A program made the translations under genes and the position numbers. The notes under the pieces were generated by a model. The model did not search any database. It was not told the DNA's origin and saw nothing but the letters and a program-made list of their open reading frames with translations. Positions 9,864 to 18,732 of a stretch of DNA of 64,000 nt are shown here, piece by piece. The stretch is taken from contig NZ_CP051131.1 of assembly GCF_013378075.1 (NCBI RefSeq), positions 992,001 to 1,056,000 on the forward strand. The letters run 5' to 3'. This DNA comes from Parasphingopyxis algicola. Its GTDB lineage: Bacteria; Pseudomonadota; Alphaproteobacteria; Sphingomonadales; Sphingomonadaceae. Position 1 is the stretch's first letter. Each line of letters opens with the position of its first letter.

Positions 9864-10472
9864 TCACGCTCCGGCCGCCGCGATCCGCCGCCCGGCAATC
9901 TCCATCGCCGTCCGGTACGCCGCCAGCCGTACTTCCTCGGCAAGACCCGAATCGGGCAGGGTCCGCGCCAGCACCATGCCGCCCACGCACAAAGCCGCCA
10001 GCGACAGCGCGGCCTCGCGTTTCGGTCCGGCCTTTTCCGACATACCGTTCTCGAACAGGCCCACCATCGCCGTGAGGAGCTGCTGATAGGCGGCGCGCAC
10101 CTGCGGATTGGCCCGGGCGATATCGGACGGCAGCGCGATCATCGGGCATTGACCGTCGAGATCGCCCAGATGTTCGGCCGAGAGATAACCGTCGATCATC
10201 TGCCGCGCCATGTCCGGCCCCGGCCGCGCCGGATCGACTCCGGCATCCGCGCGCCATTCGGCGCCCCGCCCCATCAGGAAGCTCGACACCGAAGCGGCGT
10301 ACAGCGCCTCCTTGCTGTCGAAATGATTGTAAAAGCCGCCGCGCGTCAGCCCGGCATCGCGCATCACCATGTCGATCGTCACATCCTCGAAGCCGTAACG
10401 GTTGAACAGGATGCGCGCCGCCTCGACGATCCTCGCCCGCGTTTCGCGCTTGTGTTCGGGACTATAGGGCAT
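9864..10472 (-). CDS. TetR/AcrR-family transcriptional regulator
   Basis: The 202-residue protein has a typical TetR N-terminal DNA-binding domain (residues about 9-55: TRARIVEAARILFNRYGFED, then MVMRDAGLTRGGFYNHF DSKEAL) and a helical ligand-binding domain. The recognition-helix sequence LTRGGFYNHFDSKEALY is close to the group often controlling small oxidoreductases and YciI-like genes. It is transcribed away from a perfect 26-base palindrome at 10508-10533, its probable operator, and from a YciI-like and a dihydrofolate-reductase-like gene, which are its likely targets. The ligand is unknown. Confidence 0.92.
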   Translation of the reverse strand: MPYSPEHKRETRARIVEAARILFNRYGFEDVTIDMVMRDAGLTRGGFYNHFDSKEALYAASVSSFLMGRGAEWRADAGVDPARPGPDMARQMIDGYLSAEHLGDLDGQCPMIALPSDIARANPQVRAAYQQLLTAMVGLFENGMSEKAGPKREAALSLAALCVGGMVLARTLPDSGLAEEVRLAAYRTAMEIAGRRIAAAGA

Positions 10473-10507
10473 GATGCTCCTCCTCCGGACGCCGCGATAG
10501 CATCGCT

Positions 10508-10533
10508 CTAAATATGTTCTTTAACATATTTAG
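10508..10533. promoter_or_regulatory. Palindromic TetR-type operator
   Basis: Perfect inverted repeat CTAAATATGTT-4 nt-AACATATTTAG, 36 bases upstream of the TetR start codon. It stands out as AT-rich in a GC-rich region, is the size of a TetR-dimer site, and probably overlaps the regulator's own promoter. A divergent promoter for the genes at 10786-11715 could use the same site, although a repeat element lies in between. Confidence 0.75.
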
Positions 10534-10581
10534 ATGGCGTTTATCCCTTTGCGAAACGGAGGGCGCCCGAACGGCGTTTTC

Positions 10582-10693
10582 CGTCATTGCGAGGAGGCCC
10601 GAACCCAGGTTCGGGCTGACGCGGCAATCCAGAGCAGCGGGCGATGCGCATGCAGCTCTGGATTGCCGCGCGCCTTCGGCGCTCGCAATGACG
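10582..10693. repeat. CGTCATTGCGAG palindromic repeat, copy 2
   Basis: Second 112-base copy with the same inverted ends and inner CGGCAATCCAGAG / CTCTGGATTGCCG arms as at 9730-9841; the two copies bracket the TetR gene and its operator. It occupies most of the 313-base space between the TetR gene and the YciI-like gene. Confidence 0.85.
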
Positions 10694-10785
10694 AAGGCGT
10701 GTTGCAAGGGACCGAACACGATGAGGATTTCCGCTCTGCCGTTTGCCGATACCGAATTTACCTCTCGACACAGGAGATAAAGATC

Positions 10786-11103
10786 ATGCCGAAATTCGTA
10801 TTTGCCTATCATACCGGTCCCGACTTCAGCCCGCCCGCGGACGGCCCCAAGCATATGGAGGAATGGAAAGCCTGGATGGCGGGGCTCGGCGACCAGGCCG
10901 TCGATCCCGGCCTCGCCGTCGGCCCTTCCAAGACCGTGGGTCCGGACGGAGTCGCCGATGGCGGCGGACCGAGCCCGCTGGCCGGCTATACCGTCGTCCA
11001 GGCCGACGATATCGACGCCGCGGTCGAAATGGCGCGCGCCTGCCCGCATATCGCGCTTGGCGGTACGATCGAAGTCGCCCCGGACATGGAATTGCCGATG
11101 TAG
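10786..11103 (+). CDS. YciI-like protein
   Basis: A 105-residue protein starting MPKFVFAYHTG. The layout, with a short N-terminal strand ending in YH, a central KTVGPDGVADGGGPSPLAGY stretch, DDIDAAVEMARACPHIALGG and IEVAPDMELPM, matches the YciI-related (YCII) alpha/beta dimeric-barrel family, whose members include DGPF-type proteins. Catalytic function is unknown for most of the family. The ATG at 10786 is preceded by AGGAG. It is 30 bases upstream of a dihydrofolate-reductase-like gene on the same strand and is probably controlled by the neighbouring TetR protein. Confidence 0.85.
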   Translation: MPKFVFAYHTGPDFSPPADGPKHMEEWKAWMAGLGDQAVDPGLAVGPSKTVGPDGVADGGGPSPLAGYTVVQADDIDAAVEMARACPHIALGGTIEVAPDMELPM

Positions 11104-11133
11104 GGCGGCGGGCGAAGACGAGCGGGAAAAGCC

Positions 11134-11715
11134 ATGCGTGAACTGGCCATACTCACCTTCCTGACGCTGGACGGCGTGATGCAGGCGCCGTCCAGCCCGG
11201 ACGAGGACGGTTCCGGCGGCTTCGCGCAGGGCGGCTGGGCGCAGGACCATTGGGACGAGGTCATGGCGCAGGTCGCCGTGGAAGCGATGCACGAACCCTA
11301 TGACCTGCTGCTCGGGCGCAAGACCTACGACCTGTTCGCCCCGCATTGGTCGGCCGCGCCGCCCGAGGAGGGGCCGGCGGCAATGCTGAACGATGCGGTC
11401 AAACATGTCGTCACATCGCGCTCCGACGGTCTCGACTGGCAGAATTCCCGGCCCCTGACCGGCGATGTCGGCGCGGCGGTGTCCCGCCTCAAATCGGAGG
11501 ACGGCGCGCTGATCCAGGTGCATGGCAGCTGGCAACTGATCCAGGCACTGCTCGAACACGATCTGATCGACGAGTATCGGCTATGGACGTTTCCCGTGGT
11601 CCTGGGCGCCGGCAAACGCCTGTTCGAGGATGGAGCGCCGCGACGAAAACTGGCGCTCGCGAAAACGGCGGCGACGCCGGGCGGCGCCGTCATGCGGATC
11701 TATCGCCGCGGATGA
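11134..11715 (+). CDS. Dihydrofolate reductase-like (RibD C-terminal family) protein
   Basis: A 193-residue protein of the RibD C-terminal/YwjB-YyaP group of DHFR-fold reductases. Evidence is the N-terminal ELAILTFLTLDGVMQAP, the central EPYDLLLGRKTYDLFAPHW, KHVVTSRS, and the C-terminal LWTFPVVLGAGKRLFEDG with the conserved PVVLG. These proteins probably use NADPH but their substrates are unknown; it should not be read as the essential folA. Co-directional with the YciI-like gene and likely in the same TetR-controlled unit. Confidence 0.88.
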   Translation: MRELAILTFLTLDGVMQAPSSPDEDGSGGFAQGGWAQDHWDEVMAQVAVEAMHEPYDLLLGRKTYDLFAPHWSAAPPEEGPAAMLNDAVKHVVTSRSDGLDWQNSRPLTGDVGAAVSRLKSEDGALIQVHGSWQLIQALLEHDLIDEYRLWTFPVVLGAGKRLFEDGAPRRKLALAKTAATPGGAVMRIYRRG

Positions 11716-11744
11716 ATTGGTCTGCCGGGTTTTCTCGGATGCCT

Positions 11745-11895
11745 TTTTTGTCAGACCTTCGCTAACGCTCAGGCGCCGCACCGGCCCTCTCCCCCTCCCG
11801 GCCTCCCGGCCTCCCAACAGGGTACACTCAATGGGAGGCCGGGAGGGGGAGAGGGCCGGTGCGGCGATTTTCCGCGAGGGAAATTCTGACAAAAA
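11745..11895. repeat. Dispersed palindrome, copy 2, with terminal inverted repeats
   Basis: A 151-base element with outer inverted repeats TTTTTGTCAGA (left) and TCTGACAAAAA (right) enclosing an inverted core of ACCGGCCCTCTCCCCCTCCC and its complement. GGCCTCCC is duplicated in the left arm. It lies between the convergent DHFR-like and chorismate mutase genes, as does copy 3 between convergent genes at 36801-36940. Short, non-coding, with inverted ends: it resembles a MITE or a REP-type element. Confidence 0.8.
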
Positions 11896-11903
11896 GAATC
11901 CCC

Positions 11904-12230
11904 CTACCCCCGCATCTCGTCGTACCGCACGAATTCATAGGCAATCGAGCTTTCGACGAGCATCTCCCACAGCGCGGCGGCGAGCGGCACGGGCACGCCG
12001 AGTTCCGCCGCATGCGCTTTCACATTGGCGATCACATCGGCCTTGCGCTGCTCGTCGCGCACCGTTTCGCGGCTTGGCTTGATGCGCGCGGCCGCCTCCA
12101 TATAGCCGAATCGCCGCGCCATCAGCGCGACGAGCGCGCGGTCGATCGCATCGACGCCCTCGCGCACCTCTGTCATGGATTCGCAAGACGCGGGATCGAC
12201 CGTGTCTTCGACGGATTTTGCTGTACTCAT
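11904..12230 (-). CDS. Chorismate mutase, AroQ type
   Basis: Rearranges chorismate to prephenate for phenylalanine and tyrosine synthesis. The 108-residue all-helical protein contains EVREGVDAIDRALVALMARRFGYMEAAARIK and VRDEQRKADVIANVKAHA, matching the AroQ signature (Arg, Lys and Asp in helix 1, then R..R..V). It is a monofunctional, exported-signal-free version, resembling the PchB-like small proteins. Divergent from the RoxA-like gene with about 90 bases between starts. Confidence 0.9.
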   Translation of the reverse strand: MSTAKSVEDTVDPASCESMTEVREGVDAIDRALVALMARRFGYMEAAARIKPSRETVRDEQRKADVIANVKAHAAELGVPVPLAAALWEMLVESSIAYEFVRYDEMRG

Positions 12231-12321
12231 GCCCAGCGTCTCTAACCCGCGCGCCGCGAATGTCGAGATGGCGCCCGCACGCGCATTGGCCTAGACCGCT
12301 CCCAGGCTTTTGCGAGAGACC

Positions 12322-13485
12322 ATGCATTTCACGGATTTCGACCCCGAAACATTCCTGCGCGATCATTGGCAGAAAAAGCCGCTGCTGATCCGCGACCCCT
12401 GGAACGCGTGGCGGAACCCGCTCGACCCGGACGAGCTTGCGGGCCTGGCTTGCGAGGAGGCGGTGGAATCGCGGCTCGTCGCGCACGCGGCGGACACGGA
12501 CGGCGACAGATGGGCGGCAGAGCACGGCCCCTTCCGCGAAAACCGCTTCGGCGAGCTGCCGCCGCAGCGATGGACGCTGCTCGTTCAGGCCGTCGACCAT
12601 TATGTGCCGGAGGTCGCCGCGCTGATCGAGCCGTTCCGCTTCATCCCCGACTGGCGGATCGACGATGTCATGGCGAGCCTGGCCGCGAACGGGGGCGGTG
12701 TCGGCCCGCATTTCGACCAATATGACGTGTTCCTGATCCAGGGGCTCGGGAAGCGGCGCTGGCAGATCGGCGCCACGTGCGACGACAAAAGCGCGCTGCT
12801 GCCGCATGACGATCTGCGTTTGCTCGCGCAGTTCGAAGCGACGGAGGAATGGGTGCTGGAACCGGGCGATATTCTCTACATCCCCCCGGGCATCGCGCAT
12901 AATGGCGTCGCGGTCGGCGACGATTGCATGACCTATTCGATCGGATTCCGGGCGCCGTCGCGATCCCAACTGATCGCGCACTGGGCGGACCATGTGCTGG
13001 CGGAGCTGACCGAAGACGATCGCTACACGGATCCCGATCTCCGGCTTCAGGGCAATCCCGGCGAAATTTCAGCCGAAGCCATCGCGAAACTGCACGCCAT
13101 GGTCATGGAAAGAATGGGCGGCCGGAACGCTTTCGCGCGCTGGTTCGGCGAATTCAGCACGTCGCCCAAATATCCCGATATCGACTGGCGGCCCGATGCG
13201 CCGATGGACGCAGCGGAAATCCGCCGGCGGTTGGAAGCAGGCGCGACGCTCGTCCGCAACCCGGCGAGCCGCTTTTCGTTCGTGCAGAAGGATGCGGGAG
13301 GCGCGCTGCTGTTCGTCGACGGGGAATGTTTCGAATGTAGCGAAGAAAGCGGCGCGTTTGTCGAACGGCTTTGTGCGGAAGACAGCGTTGCAACGGAGCC
13401 GAGCCTGATAAAATCGGAGCCGGCGATGGAATTGATCAGGACGCTGGTCGATCGGGGCAGCGTGACGTTCGAGACCGACGATTGA
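12322..13485 (+). CDS. RoxA-type JmjC ribosomal oxygenase
   Basis: Fe(II)/2-oxoglutarate-dependent cupin related to E. coli YcfD/RoxA, which hydroxylates an arginine of ribosomal protein L16. The 387-residue protein starts MHFTDFDPETFLRDHWQKKP and has WRIDDVMASLAANGGGVGPH followed by the metal ligands: His130 and Asp132 in GPHFDQYDVFLIQGLGKRRW and His193 in PPGIAHNGVAVGDDCMTYS. YIPPG and GFRAPS are also typical. A winged-helix-like C-terminal part follows. ATG 12322 is preferred to a TTG four codons earlier. L16 as substrate is by homology only. Confidence 0.88.
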   Translation: MHFTDFDPETFLRDHWQKKPLLIRDPWNAWRNPLDPDELAGLACEEAVESRLVAHAADTDGDRWAAEHGPFRENRFGELPPQRWTLLVQAVDHYVPEVAALIEPFRFIPDWRIDDVMASLAANGGGVGPHFDQYDVFLIQGLGKRRWQIGATCDDKSALLPHDDLRLLAQFEATEEWVLEPGDILYIPPGIAHNGVAVGDDCMTYSIGFRAPSRSQLIAHWADHVLAELTEDDRYTDPDLRLQGNPGEISAEAIAKLHAMVMERMGGRNAFARWFGEFSTSPKYPDIDWRPDAPMDAAEIRRRLEAGATLVRNPASRFSFVQKDAGGALLFVDGECFECSEESGAFVERLCAEDSVATEPSLIKSEPAMELIRTLVDRGSVTFETDD

Positions 13486-13503
13486 TCGCTGAACGCGAAA
13501 TCG

Positions 13504-14679
13504 TTAAAGCGCCTGCGCCGCCGCCCATCCGCTTGCCCAGGCCCATTGGAAATTATAGCCGCCGAGCCAGCCCGTCACATCGACGGCCTCGCCGATGGCG
13601 TAGAGGCCCGGCACGGTTTTCGCCTCCATGGTCTTCGACGACAGCCCGTCCGTGGCGATCCCGCCGATCGTGACCTCGGCCTTGGCGAAACCCTCGGTGC
13701 CATTGGGCCGGAAGCGCCAGTCGGCGAGCTGGTTCTCGGCCCGGTCCAGCGCCTTGTCCGGCAGGTTGCCGAGATCGCCGTCCAGCGCCAGCCGTTCGGC
13801 CAGCGTCGTGGCGAGCCGGTCGGGGAGCGCATCGCGCAGCACGGCCCGCACCGTGCCACGCGGATGAGCGCGCTTGGCGCCGGGCAGCCAGCCGCTGTCC
13901 CGCTCCGGCAGAAAGTCGATCCCGACCTCGTCGCCATGCCGCCAATAGGAGGATATCTGCAGGATGGCCGGGCCGGACAGACCCCGATGGGTGAACAGCG
14001 CCGCCTCGCGAAATTCGGTCTTGCCGCAGCGCGCGACGATATCGGCGGCGACGCCCGAGAGTTCGCGGAACAGCACATCCCCGCCGCCCAATGTCAGCGG
14101 GACGAGCGCGGGGCGCGGTTCGACGACCTTCAACCCGAACCGGCGGGCCAGATCATAGGCGAAGCCGGTCGCGCCCATCTTGGGAATCGAAGGCCCGCCC
14201 GTGGCGATCACCAGCGCGGGCGCCTCGTCCGTGCGGTCGCCATGCGTCACCCGGAACCGGCCGTCCGCATGCGCGACATCGGCGATCTCCCTGCCGAGCG
14301 CCAATTCGACGCCGCCCTTGGCTCCTTCGTCGAGCAGCATATCGACGATCTGCCGCGCGGACCCGTCGCAAAATAGCTGGCCGAGCGTCTTTTCGTGCCA
14401 GGCGATGCCATGGCGTTCGACGAGCGCGATGAAATCCTCCGCGCCGTATCGGCTGAGCGCGGACTTGGCGAAATGCGGATTGGCCGAGAGATAGCGGTCG
14501 GGCGCGGTATGGATATTGGTGAAGTTGCAGCGCCCGCCCCCCGAGATCAGGATCTTCTTGCCCGGCGCATTCGCCCGCTCGATCAGCAATACCCGCCGCC
14601 CCCGCTGGCCCGCGAGCGCCGCGCAGAACAGCCCGGCCGCGCCCGCGCCGAGGATGATCGCATCATAGCCGGCGTTCAT
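13504..14679 (-). CDS. HI0933-family flavoprotein (NAD(P)/FAD-dependent oxidoreductase)
   Basis: A 391-residue FAD protein of the HI0933/YhiN group. The N-terminus [20 protein letters not shown] is a Rossmann GxGxxG dinucleotide site, followed by [40 protein letters not shown], and the C-terminal [20 protein letters not shown] with the second FAD contact (Gly-rich, family signature). The physiological reaction is not established for this group. Its ATG overlaps the stop of the pseudouridine synthase gene (ATGA), so the two are translationally coupled. Confidence 0.92.
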   Translation of the reverse strand: MNAGYDAIILGAGAAGLFCAALAGQRGRRVLLIERANAPGKKILISGGGRCNFTNIHTAPDRYLSANPHFAKSALSRYGAEDFIALVERHGIAWHEKTLGQLFCDGSARQIVDMLLDEGAKGGVELALGREIADVAHADGRFRVTHGDRTDEAPALVIATGGPSIPKMGATGFAYDLARRFGLKVVEPRPALVPLTLGGGDVLFRELSGVAADIVARCGKTEFREAALFTHRGLSGPAILQISSYWRHGDEVGIDFLPERDSGWLPGAKRAHPRGTVRAVLRDALPDRLATTLAERLALDGDLGNLPDKALDRAENQLADWRFRPNGTEGFAKAEVTIGGIATDGLSSKTMEAKTVPGLYAIGEAVDVTGWLGGYNFQWAWASGWAAAQAL

Positions 14680-15242
14680 CGCCGCGCGCCCGTCGCGGCC
14701 GTCGCCTCCCGCCATTCTCCGGGCGCTAAGCCGTCGACCGTCCACTCGCCGATGCTCCAGCGCACGAGCCGCAGGGTCGGAAAGCCGACCGCCGCCGTCA
14801 TCCGCCGTATCTGGCGGTTGCGGCCCTCGCGGATCGTGAGCTTGAGCCAGCTGTCTGGAATCGACTTGCGCACCCGGATCGGCGGATCGCGGGGCCACAG
14901 ATCGGGATCGGCAATGCGTTCCGCCCCGGCCGGGCGGGTCGGGCCGTCCTTCAGTTCCACGCCGCGCCGCAACCGGTCCAGCGCTGCGTCATCGGGTTCG
15001 CCCTCCACCTGCACAAGATAGGTTTTCGCCATCTTGAACTTCGGATCGGCGATCCGCGCCTGGAGCCGGCCGTCATCGGTCAGCAGCAACAGCCCCTCGC
15101 TATCCCGGTCCAGCCGTCCGGCCGGATAGACGCCCGGCACGTCGATAAAGGCCGACAGCGTCGGGCGCGCCGTCGGCGACCCGCTATCGGTGAATTGCGA
15201 GAGCACACCAAAGGGTTTGTTGAACAGGATCAGCCGCGCCAT
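14676..15242 (-). CDS. 23S rRNA pseudouridine synthase, RluE-like
   Basis: A 188-residue enzyme of the RsuA/RluB/E/F family that isomerises specific uridines. It begins [20 protein letters not shown] and contains the catalytic-Asp motif [17 protein letters not shown] and the later [18 protein letters not shown] motif. There is no N-terminal S4 domain, as in RluE rather than RsuA or RluB. 5' end of a two-gene unit with the flavoprotein gene. Confidence 0.9.
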   Translation of the reverse strand: MARLILFNKPFGVLSQFTDSGSPTARPTLSAFIDVPGVYPAGRLDRDSEGLLLLTDDGRLQARIADPKFKMAKTYLVQVEGEPDDAALDRLRRGVELKDGPTRPAGAERIADPDLWPRDPPIRVRKSIPDSWLKLTIREGRNRQIRRMTAAVGFPTLRLVRWSIGEWTVDGLAPGEWREATAATGARR

Positions 15243-15315
15243 GCGCGTCCCCCTGCACCATTTCGGCGCGGAATCCTATTTCCCTTCCATCTGCCTCCGG
15301 CGCGTCGGACGGTCG

Positions 15316-17100
15316 CTAGAGGCGATCGAGGCTGAGCCAACCGTCCGCGCCGAGCCAGACGCGTTCGAGCGCGGCATCGGCGGCGGCCGCTTCGACCGGA
15401 TTGCCGAGTGCCCGTTCGGTCTCGGCGAGGCCGTACAGCGCCCAGCCATTGGCCGGCGCCTTCACGAGCGCGGCCATGAACGCGTCCTTCGCTTCCGCGT
15501 AGCGCCCGGCCCGGTAGAGCGCCGCGCCGAGCGACTGGCTGACCGGATAATACCAGTAGGGCGGCTCGGTATAGGGCAGCGCGTCTTCGAGCGCGATCGC
15601 CTCGCGGTACAGCGCGATCGCCTGGTCATGCGCGCCATCGGCATAGGCGAGCCGCGCCCGCGCCACCGCTTCGGCGAGCGTCAGCAATTCGGGCGCGGGA
15701 ACGCCCTGTTCGATCATGACGGACAGATCGGCATCGGTCCGGATGGCGTTGAGCGCTGCGATTTCGCGGCCGAACCCGTCGGCATCGCCGAGCTGCGCAT
15801 AGGCGAGCGCGCGGGCATAGTGCCGGATGCCGACGACATAGGGCAGCCGCAGATCGGCCTCGCGCATTTGGAGAATCCGCTCGGGCGCCGCGAACTGGGC
15901 AGCCGCCATATAGGGCGCGGCGTGGATCGGCTGGATCCAGGCGATCTGCGCGGCGACATCGGTGTCGAGGATGCGCTGGAGGCGCACCGATTCGCGGATC
16001 GCGGTCGGCATGTCGCCCGCCATCTGCGCCGAGGTCACGATGAAATGCACATTGTGCGGATAATAGCCGAAGCGATAGAGGCCGTCGTCGCCGACATTGG
16101 CCAGATAGGCTTCGTCGGAGCGCGCCGCCGCGACATTCACGCGGATCGAATCGGCATAGCGGCCGATCCGGTAGAAGATATGCGCGGGCATATGGACGAG
16201 ATGGCCGGCGGACGGCGCGATCCACTCGGCGAGCCGGTCGGCCGCCGCCTCGGCCTTGGTCGGATCGCCGCTATTCTCCATCAGGTGGATGTAGAGATGC
16301 GCGGCCTGGGGATGGACGAGATTGCGGTCGAGCACTCCCTCGATCAGGCGCACGCCCTCGCCGACCCGGCCGACGCTGACCTGCCCGCCCGGCTCCCAAT
16401 AGTTCCAGGGGCTCGTATCCATCGCGGCTTCGGCGGCGAGCACGGCGATCTCGTCATTGTCCGGAAAGCGCGCCGCGACGGCCAGCATCGCCTCGGCATA
16501 GGCGGTATCGAGCGTCGCCCGGTCGGCATCGGGAGCGGCCGAATAGCGCGTCGCGAGCGCATCGATCAGCGCCTGCCCCTCGGGCGCGGCGTTGGCGCGC
16601 AAGGCGACGGCCCGGCCGATCGCGGCGAGCGCCGCCGGGTTCGCGGCCGGGTCCATCGGCGCGTTGATGTTCGGGCCGAGCGCCAGCGCCTCGCCCCACC
16701 AGCACATCGCGCATCCGGGATCGAGCGCCTGGCCGGCCTGGAAGGACCGGATCGCGGCGTGGTGGTTGAAGCCATAGGTCAGCATCAGCCCCTGGTCGAA
16801 ATAGCCGCGCGCCGTCTCGTTGTCCGAGTCGGCAGAGAGCTGGAACGACGGCACATCGTCGAACAGCGGCATCGGCGCGGCAGGCTCGCCCTGGGAGAGC
16901 GCCATGGCCGAAGCCAGCTGCAGCCGCGCGTCGAGCGCGCTGATACCGCTCCGCTGGCTGCATATGGCGATGGCGCGGCGCACCGGATCGAGCATCGCCA
17001 GCGTCTCGGCCGACGGCCCGGCATTCGCGGTTTCCACCGCCACGCTTTGCGGCACGGCGACCACACAGGCGAGGCTGGCGCCAAAGAATAGCTTTTTCAT
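15316..17100 (-). CDS. Secreted TPR-repeat protein
   Basis: A 594-residue exported protein. The N-terminus MKKLFFGASLACVVAVPQSVA is a signal peptide. The rest is rich in alpha-helical TPR-like units, for example GYFDQGLMLTYGFNHHAAIR, FQAGQALDPGCAMCWWGEALAL, and near the C-terminus KDAFMAALVKAPANGWALYG plus LAETERALGNPVEA. Cys-Trp-Trp (CAMCWWGEA) is conserved in a widespread group of hypothetical proteins annotated as TPR repeat proteins. No catalytic motif is seen. The start is set by the signal peptide; longer readings upstream run through non-conserved sequence. Likely monocistronic, with 72 and 155 bases of flanking intergenic DNA. Confidence 0.85.
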   Translation of the reverse strand: MKKLFFGASLACVVAVPQSVAVETANAGPSAETLAMLDPVRRAIAICSQRSGISALDARLQLASAMALSQGEPAAPMPLFDDVPSFQLSADSDNETARGYFDQGLMLTYGFNHHAAIRSFQAGQALDPGCAMCWWGEALALGPNINAPMDPAANPAALAAIGRAVALRANAAPEGQALIDALATRYSAAPDADRATLDTAYAEAMLAVAARFPDNDEIAVLAAEAAMDTSPWNYWEPGGQVSVGRVGEGVRLIEGVLDRNLVHPQAAHLYIHLMENSGDPTKAEAAADRLAEWIAPSAGHLVHMPAHIFYRIGRYADSIRVNVAAARSDEAYLANVGDDGLYRFGYYPHNVHFIVTSAQMAGDMPTAIRESVRLQRILDTDVAAQIAWIQPIHAAPYMAAAQFAAPERILQMREADLRLPYVVGIRHYARALAYAQLGDADGFGREIAALNAIRTDADLSVMIEQGVPAPELLTLAEAVARARLAYADGAHDQAIALYREAIALEDALPYTEPPYWYYPVSQSLGAALYRAGRYAEAKDAFMAALVKAPANGWALYGLAETERALGNPVEAAAADAALERVWLGADGWLSLDRL

Positions 17101-17255
17101 CGGAAGTCCCCTGTTGCGGCAGGCCGCGCCGACCGGACCCGAATACGCAGGGAAAATGCCGGACAGCGCACATTGCGAGGCAAGACAGCCTGTCGGATAC
17201 ACCGGATTATGCCAGATTAGGGTCCGGATTTCCACTCGCGCAGGCGGCGGTGACG

Positions 17256-17678
17256 TCAGGGCCCACGCTTTTCCGGTGCGCGGATCGCGCCGGACGCGGC
17301 GGCGCCCAGCAATCGGCGGAAATTCGGGCATTCCATATGGCTGGGCGCCGGGCAAGCCGCGGCGTGGCGCAGGCCGTCCCGCATCGCGCCCAGCCGGCGG
17401 ATCGTCGCGTCGAGCTCGTCCGCCTTCGCCGCCAGCGCATCCCGGTCGATGCGCGGCCGCCCGTCGGGCGCGAACATCTGCGCGATCTCCTCGAGCGAGA
17501 AACCGGCGGCCCGGCCGAGCGCGATCAGCGCCAGCCGCTGCAGCACGCCGGGCTCGAACAGGCGGCGCAGACCGCGCCTGCCGATCGATTCGATCAGCCC
17601 GCGCTCCTCATAATAGCGCAGGGTCGAGGCCGGCACGCCGGACCGTTTCGCCACCTCCGCTATGTCCAGTGCCTTCAC
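17256..17678 (-). CDS. MerR-family regulator with CueR-like Cys loop
   Basis: A 140-residue MerR protein: winged helix at residues 1-70 (MKALDIAEVAKRSGVPASTL, RYYEERGLIESIGRRG), a dimerisation helix (about 78-105), and a C-terminal segment ACPAPSHMECPNF with Cys109 and Cys117. The C-P-x6-C-P spacing is that of the copper-binding loop of CueR. It lacks the SoxR four-cysteine iron-sulfur motif. No Ser or Cys is obvious at the position that marks metal charge in CueR/MerR, so metal sensing is only a possibility. The gene is divergent from a methyltransferase and reads away from a strong dyad-symmetric operator (17682-17712). Confidence 0.88.
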   Translation of the reverse strand: MKALDIAEVAKRSGVPASTLRYYEERGLIESIGRRGLRRLFEPGVLQRLALIALGRAAGFSLEEIAQMFAPDGRPRIDRDALAAKADELDATIRRLGAMRDGLRHAAACPAPSHMECPNFRRLLGAAASGAIRAPEKRGP

Positions 17679-17681
17679 CGC

Positions 17682-17712
17682 TTGACCTCAAGTTGACTTG
17701 AAGTGGCAGAAT
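17682..17712 (+). promoter_or_regulatory. MerR-type promoter with long spacer and SoxR-like dyad
   Basis: TTGACC (17682-17687) and CAGAAT (17707-17712) are separated by 19 bases, the lengthened spacer typical of MerR-activated promoters. Between them lies the near-perfect dyad CCTCAAGT-TG-ACTTGAAG, very like the SoxR consensus. Placed four bases from the MerR start codon and reading toward the methyltransferase gene at 17751. Confidence 0.7.
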
Positions 17713-17750
17713 GCAGCTTTCGATTCTCGCTGACAAGCAAAAAGGATGAC

Positions 17751-18605
17751 ATGATGAACGCTGCAAACCCGATCGACAATACCCCGACGGCCGTGTGGAA
17801 TGGCGCCGCCGGAGAGGCCTGGGTCGACGCCCAGGCCCTGATGGACGGAATGTTCGCGCCGATCGAGGCGCTGCTCGTGGAGACGGTTTCGGCCGACCCG
17901 GCGCGGAACGTTCTGGATGTCGGCTGCGGCACGGGCGGCACGACGCTCGCCATGGCGCGCGCCATCGGTGCCCAGGGCCGCTGCACCGGTATCGATATCT
18001 CCGAGCCGATGATCGCCGCCGCCCGGGCCCGGGCCGATACGGAAGCCGTTCCGGCGGACTTCATCTGTGCCGACGCGCAAACTCACCCCTTCGAACCCGG
18101 CCGGTTCGACCGGGTCGTGTCGCGATTCGGCGTCATGTTCTTCGACGATTTCACGCGCGCGTTCGCCAATCTGCGACGGGCGGCCACGGACGACGCCCGG
18201 ATGCGCCTGATCGCCTGGCGCAGTCCCGAGGAAAATCCTTTCATGACCGCCGCGGAAAGGGCGGCCGCCCCCCTGCTCCCCGATCTGCCGCCCCGCAATC
18301 CCGACGAACCCGGCCAGTTCGCTTTTGCCGACCGGGACCGGCCGCATCGCTTCTTGAAGGAAGCCGGCTGGACCGGGATCGATATCACGCCGATCGATTT
18401 CCGCTGCACCTTTCCCGAACCGGCGCTCGAACGGTATCTCGCCCGGCTCGGTCCGGTCGGCCGGGTCCTCGCCGGCACGGACGAAGCGACGCGAGCGAAG
18501 GTCGTTGCGGCGGTTCGCCCGGCCTTCGATCCCTATGTCGCGGAATCCGAGGTCCGGTTCACCGCCGCCTGCTGGATGATCGACGCGCGGGCGCCGGCGG
18601 CCTGA
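17751..18605 (+). CDS. Class I SAM-dependent methyltransferase
   Basis: A 284-residue methyltransferase with the SAM-binding motif NVLDVGCGTGGTTLAMARA (motif I), CTGIDISEPMIAAARARA (motif II, acidic residue after strand 2) and FDRVVSRFGVMFFDDF (motif IV). A UbiE/COQ5-like fold is likely. The substrate is unknown; control by a MerR protein suggests a role in response to a small molecule or stress. Two adjacent ATG codons (17751, 17754) follow an AAAGGA; I use the first. Confidence 0.9.
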   Translation: MMNAANPIDNTPTAVWNGAAGEAWVDAQALMDGMFAPIEALLVETVSADPARNVLDVGCGTGGTTLAMARAIGAQGRCTGIDISEPMIAAARARADTEAVPADFICADAQTHPFEPGRFDRVVSRFGVMFFDDFTRAFANLRRAATDDARMRLIAWRSPEENPFMTAAERAAAPLLPDLPPRNPDEPGQFAFADRDRPHRFLKEAGWTGIDITPIDFRCTFPEPALERYLARLGPVGRVLAGTDEATRAKVVAAVRPAFDPYVAESEVRFTAACWMIDARAPAA

Positions 18606-18732
18606 CCGCCGCCGCTCGCGTTCCCATCCTCAGCACCCCGGAAAGCGCGCCTGTTGCGGCGGCCGATCCCGACCGGTCAAAGGCCTTTTGACGCGGTTGA
18701 GATATCTCTGTAGCGATTGGGCGCTATCGGGG

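Noticed and set aside
15190-17091. Long plus-strand open frame opposite the TPR protein gene
   Set aside because: Antisense of a gene with a clear signal peptide and TPR repeats; composition is typical of a GC-rich shadow frame.
17256-17678. MerR gene considered as soxR
   Set aside because: The SoxR four-cysteine iron-sulfur motif is absent, although the operator resembles the SoxR site.
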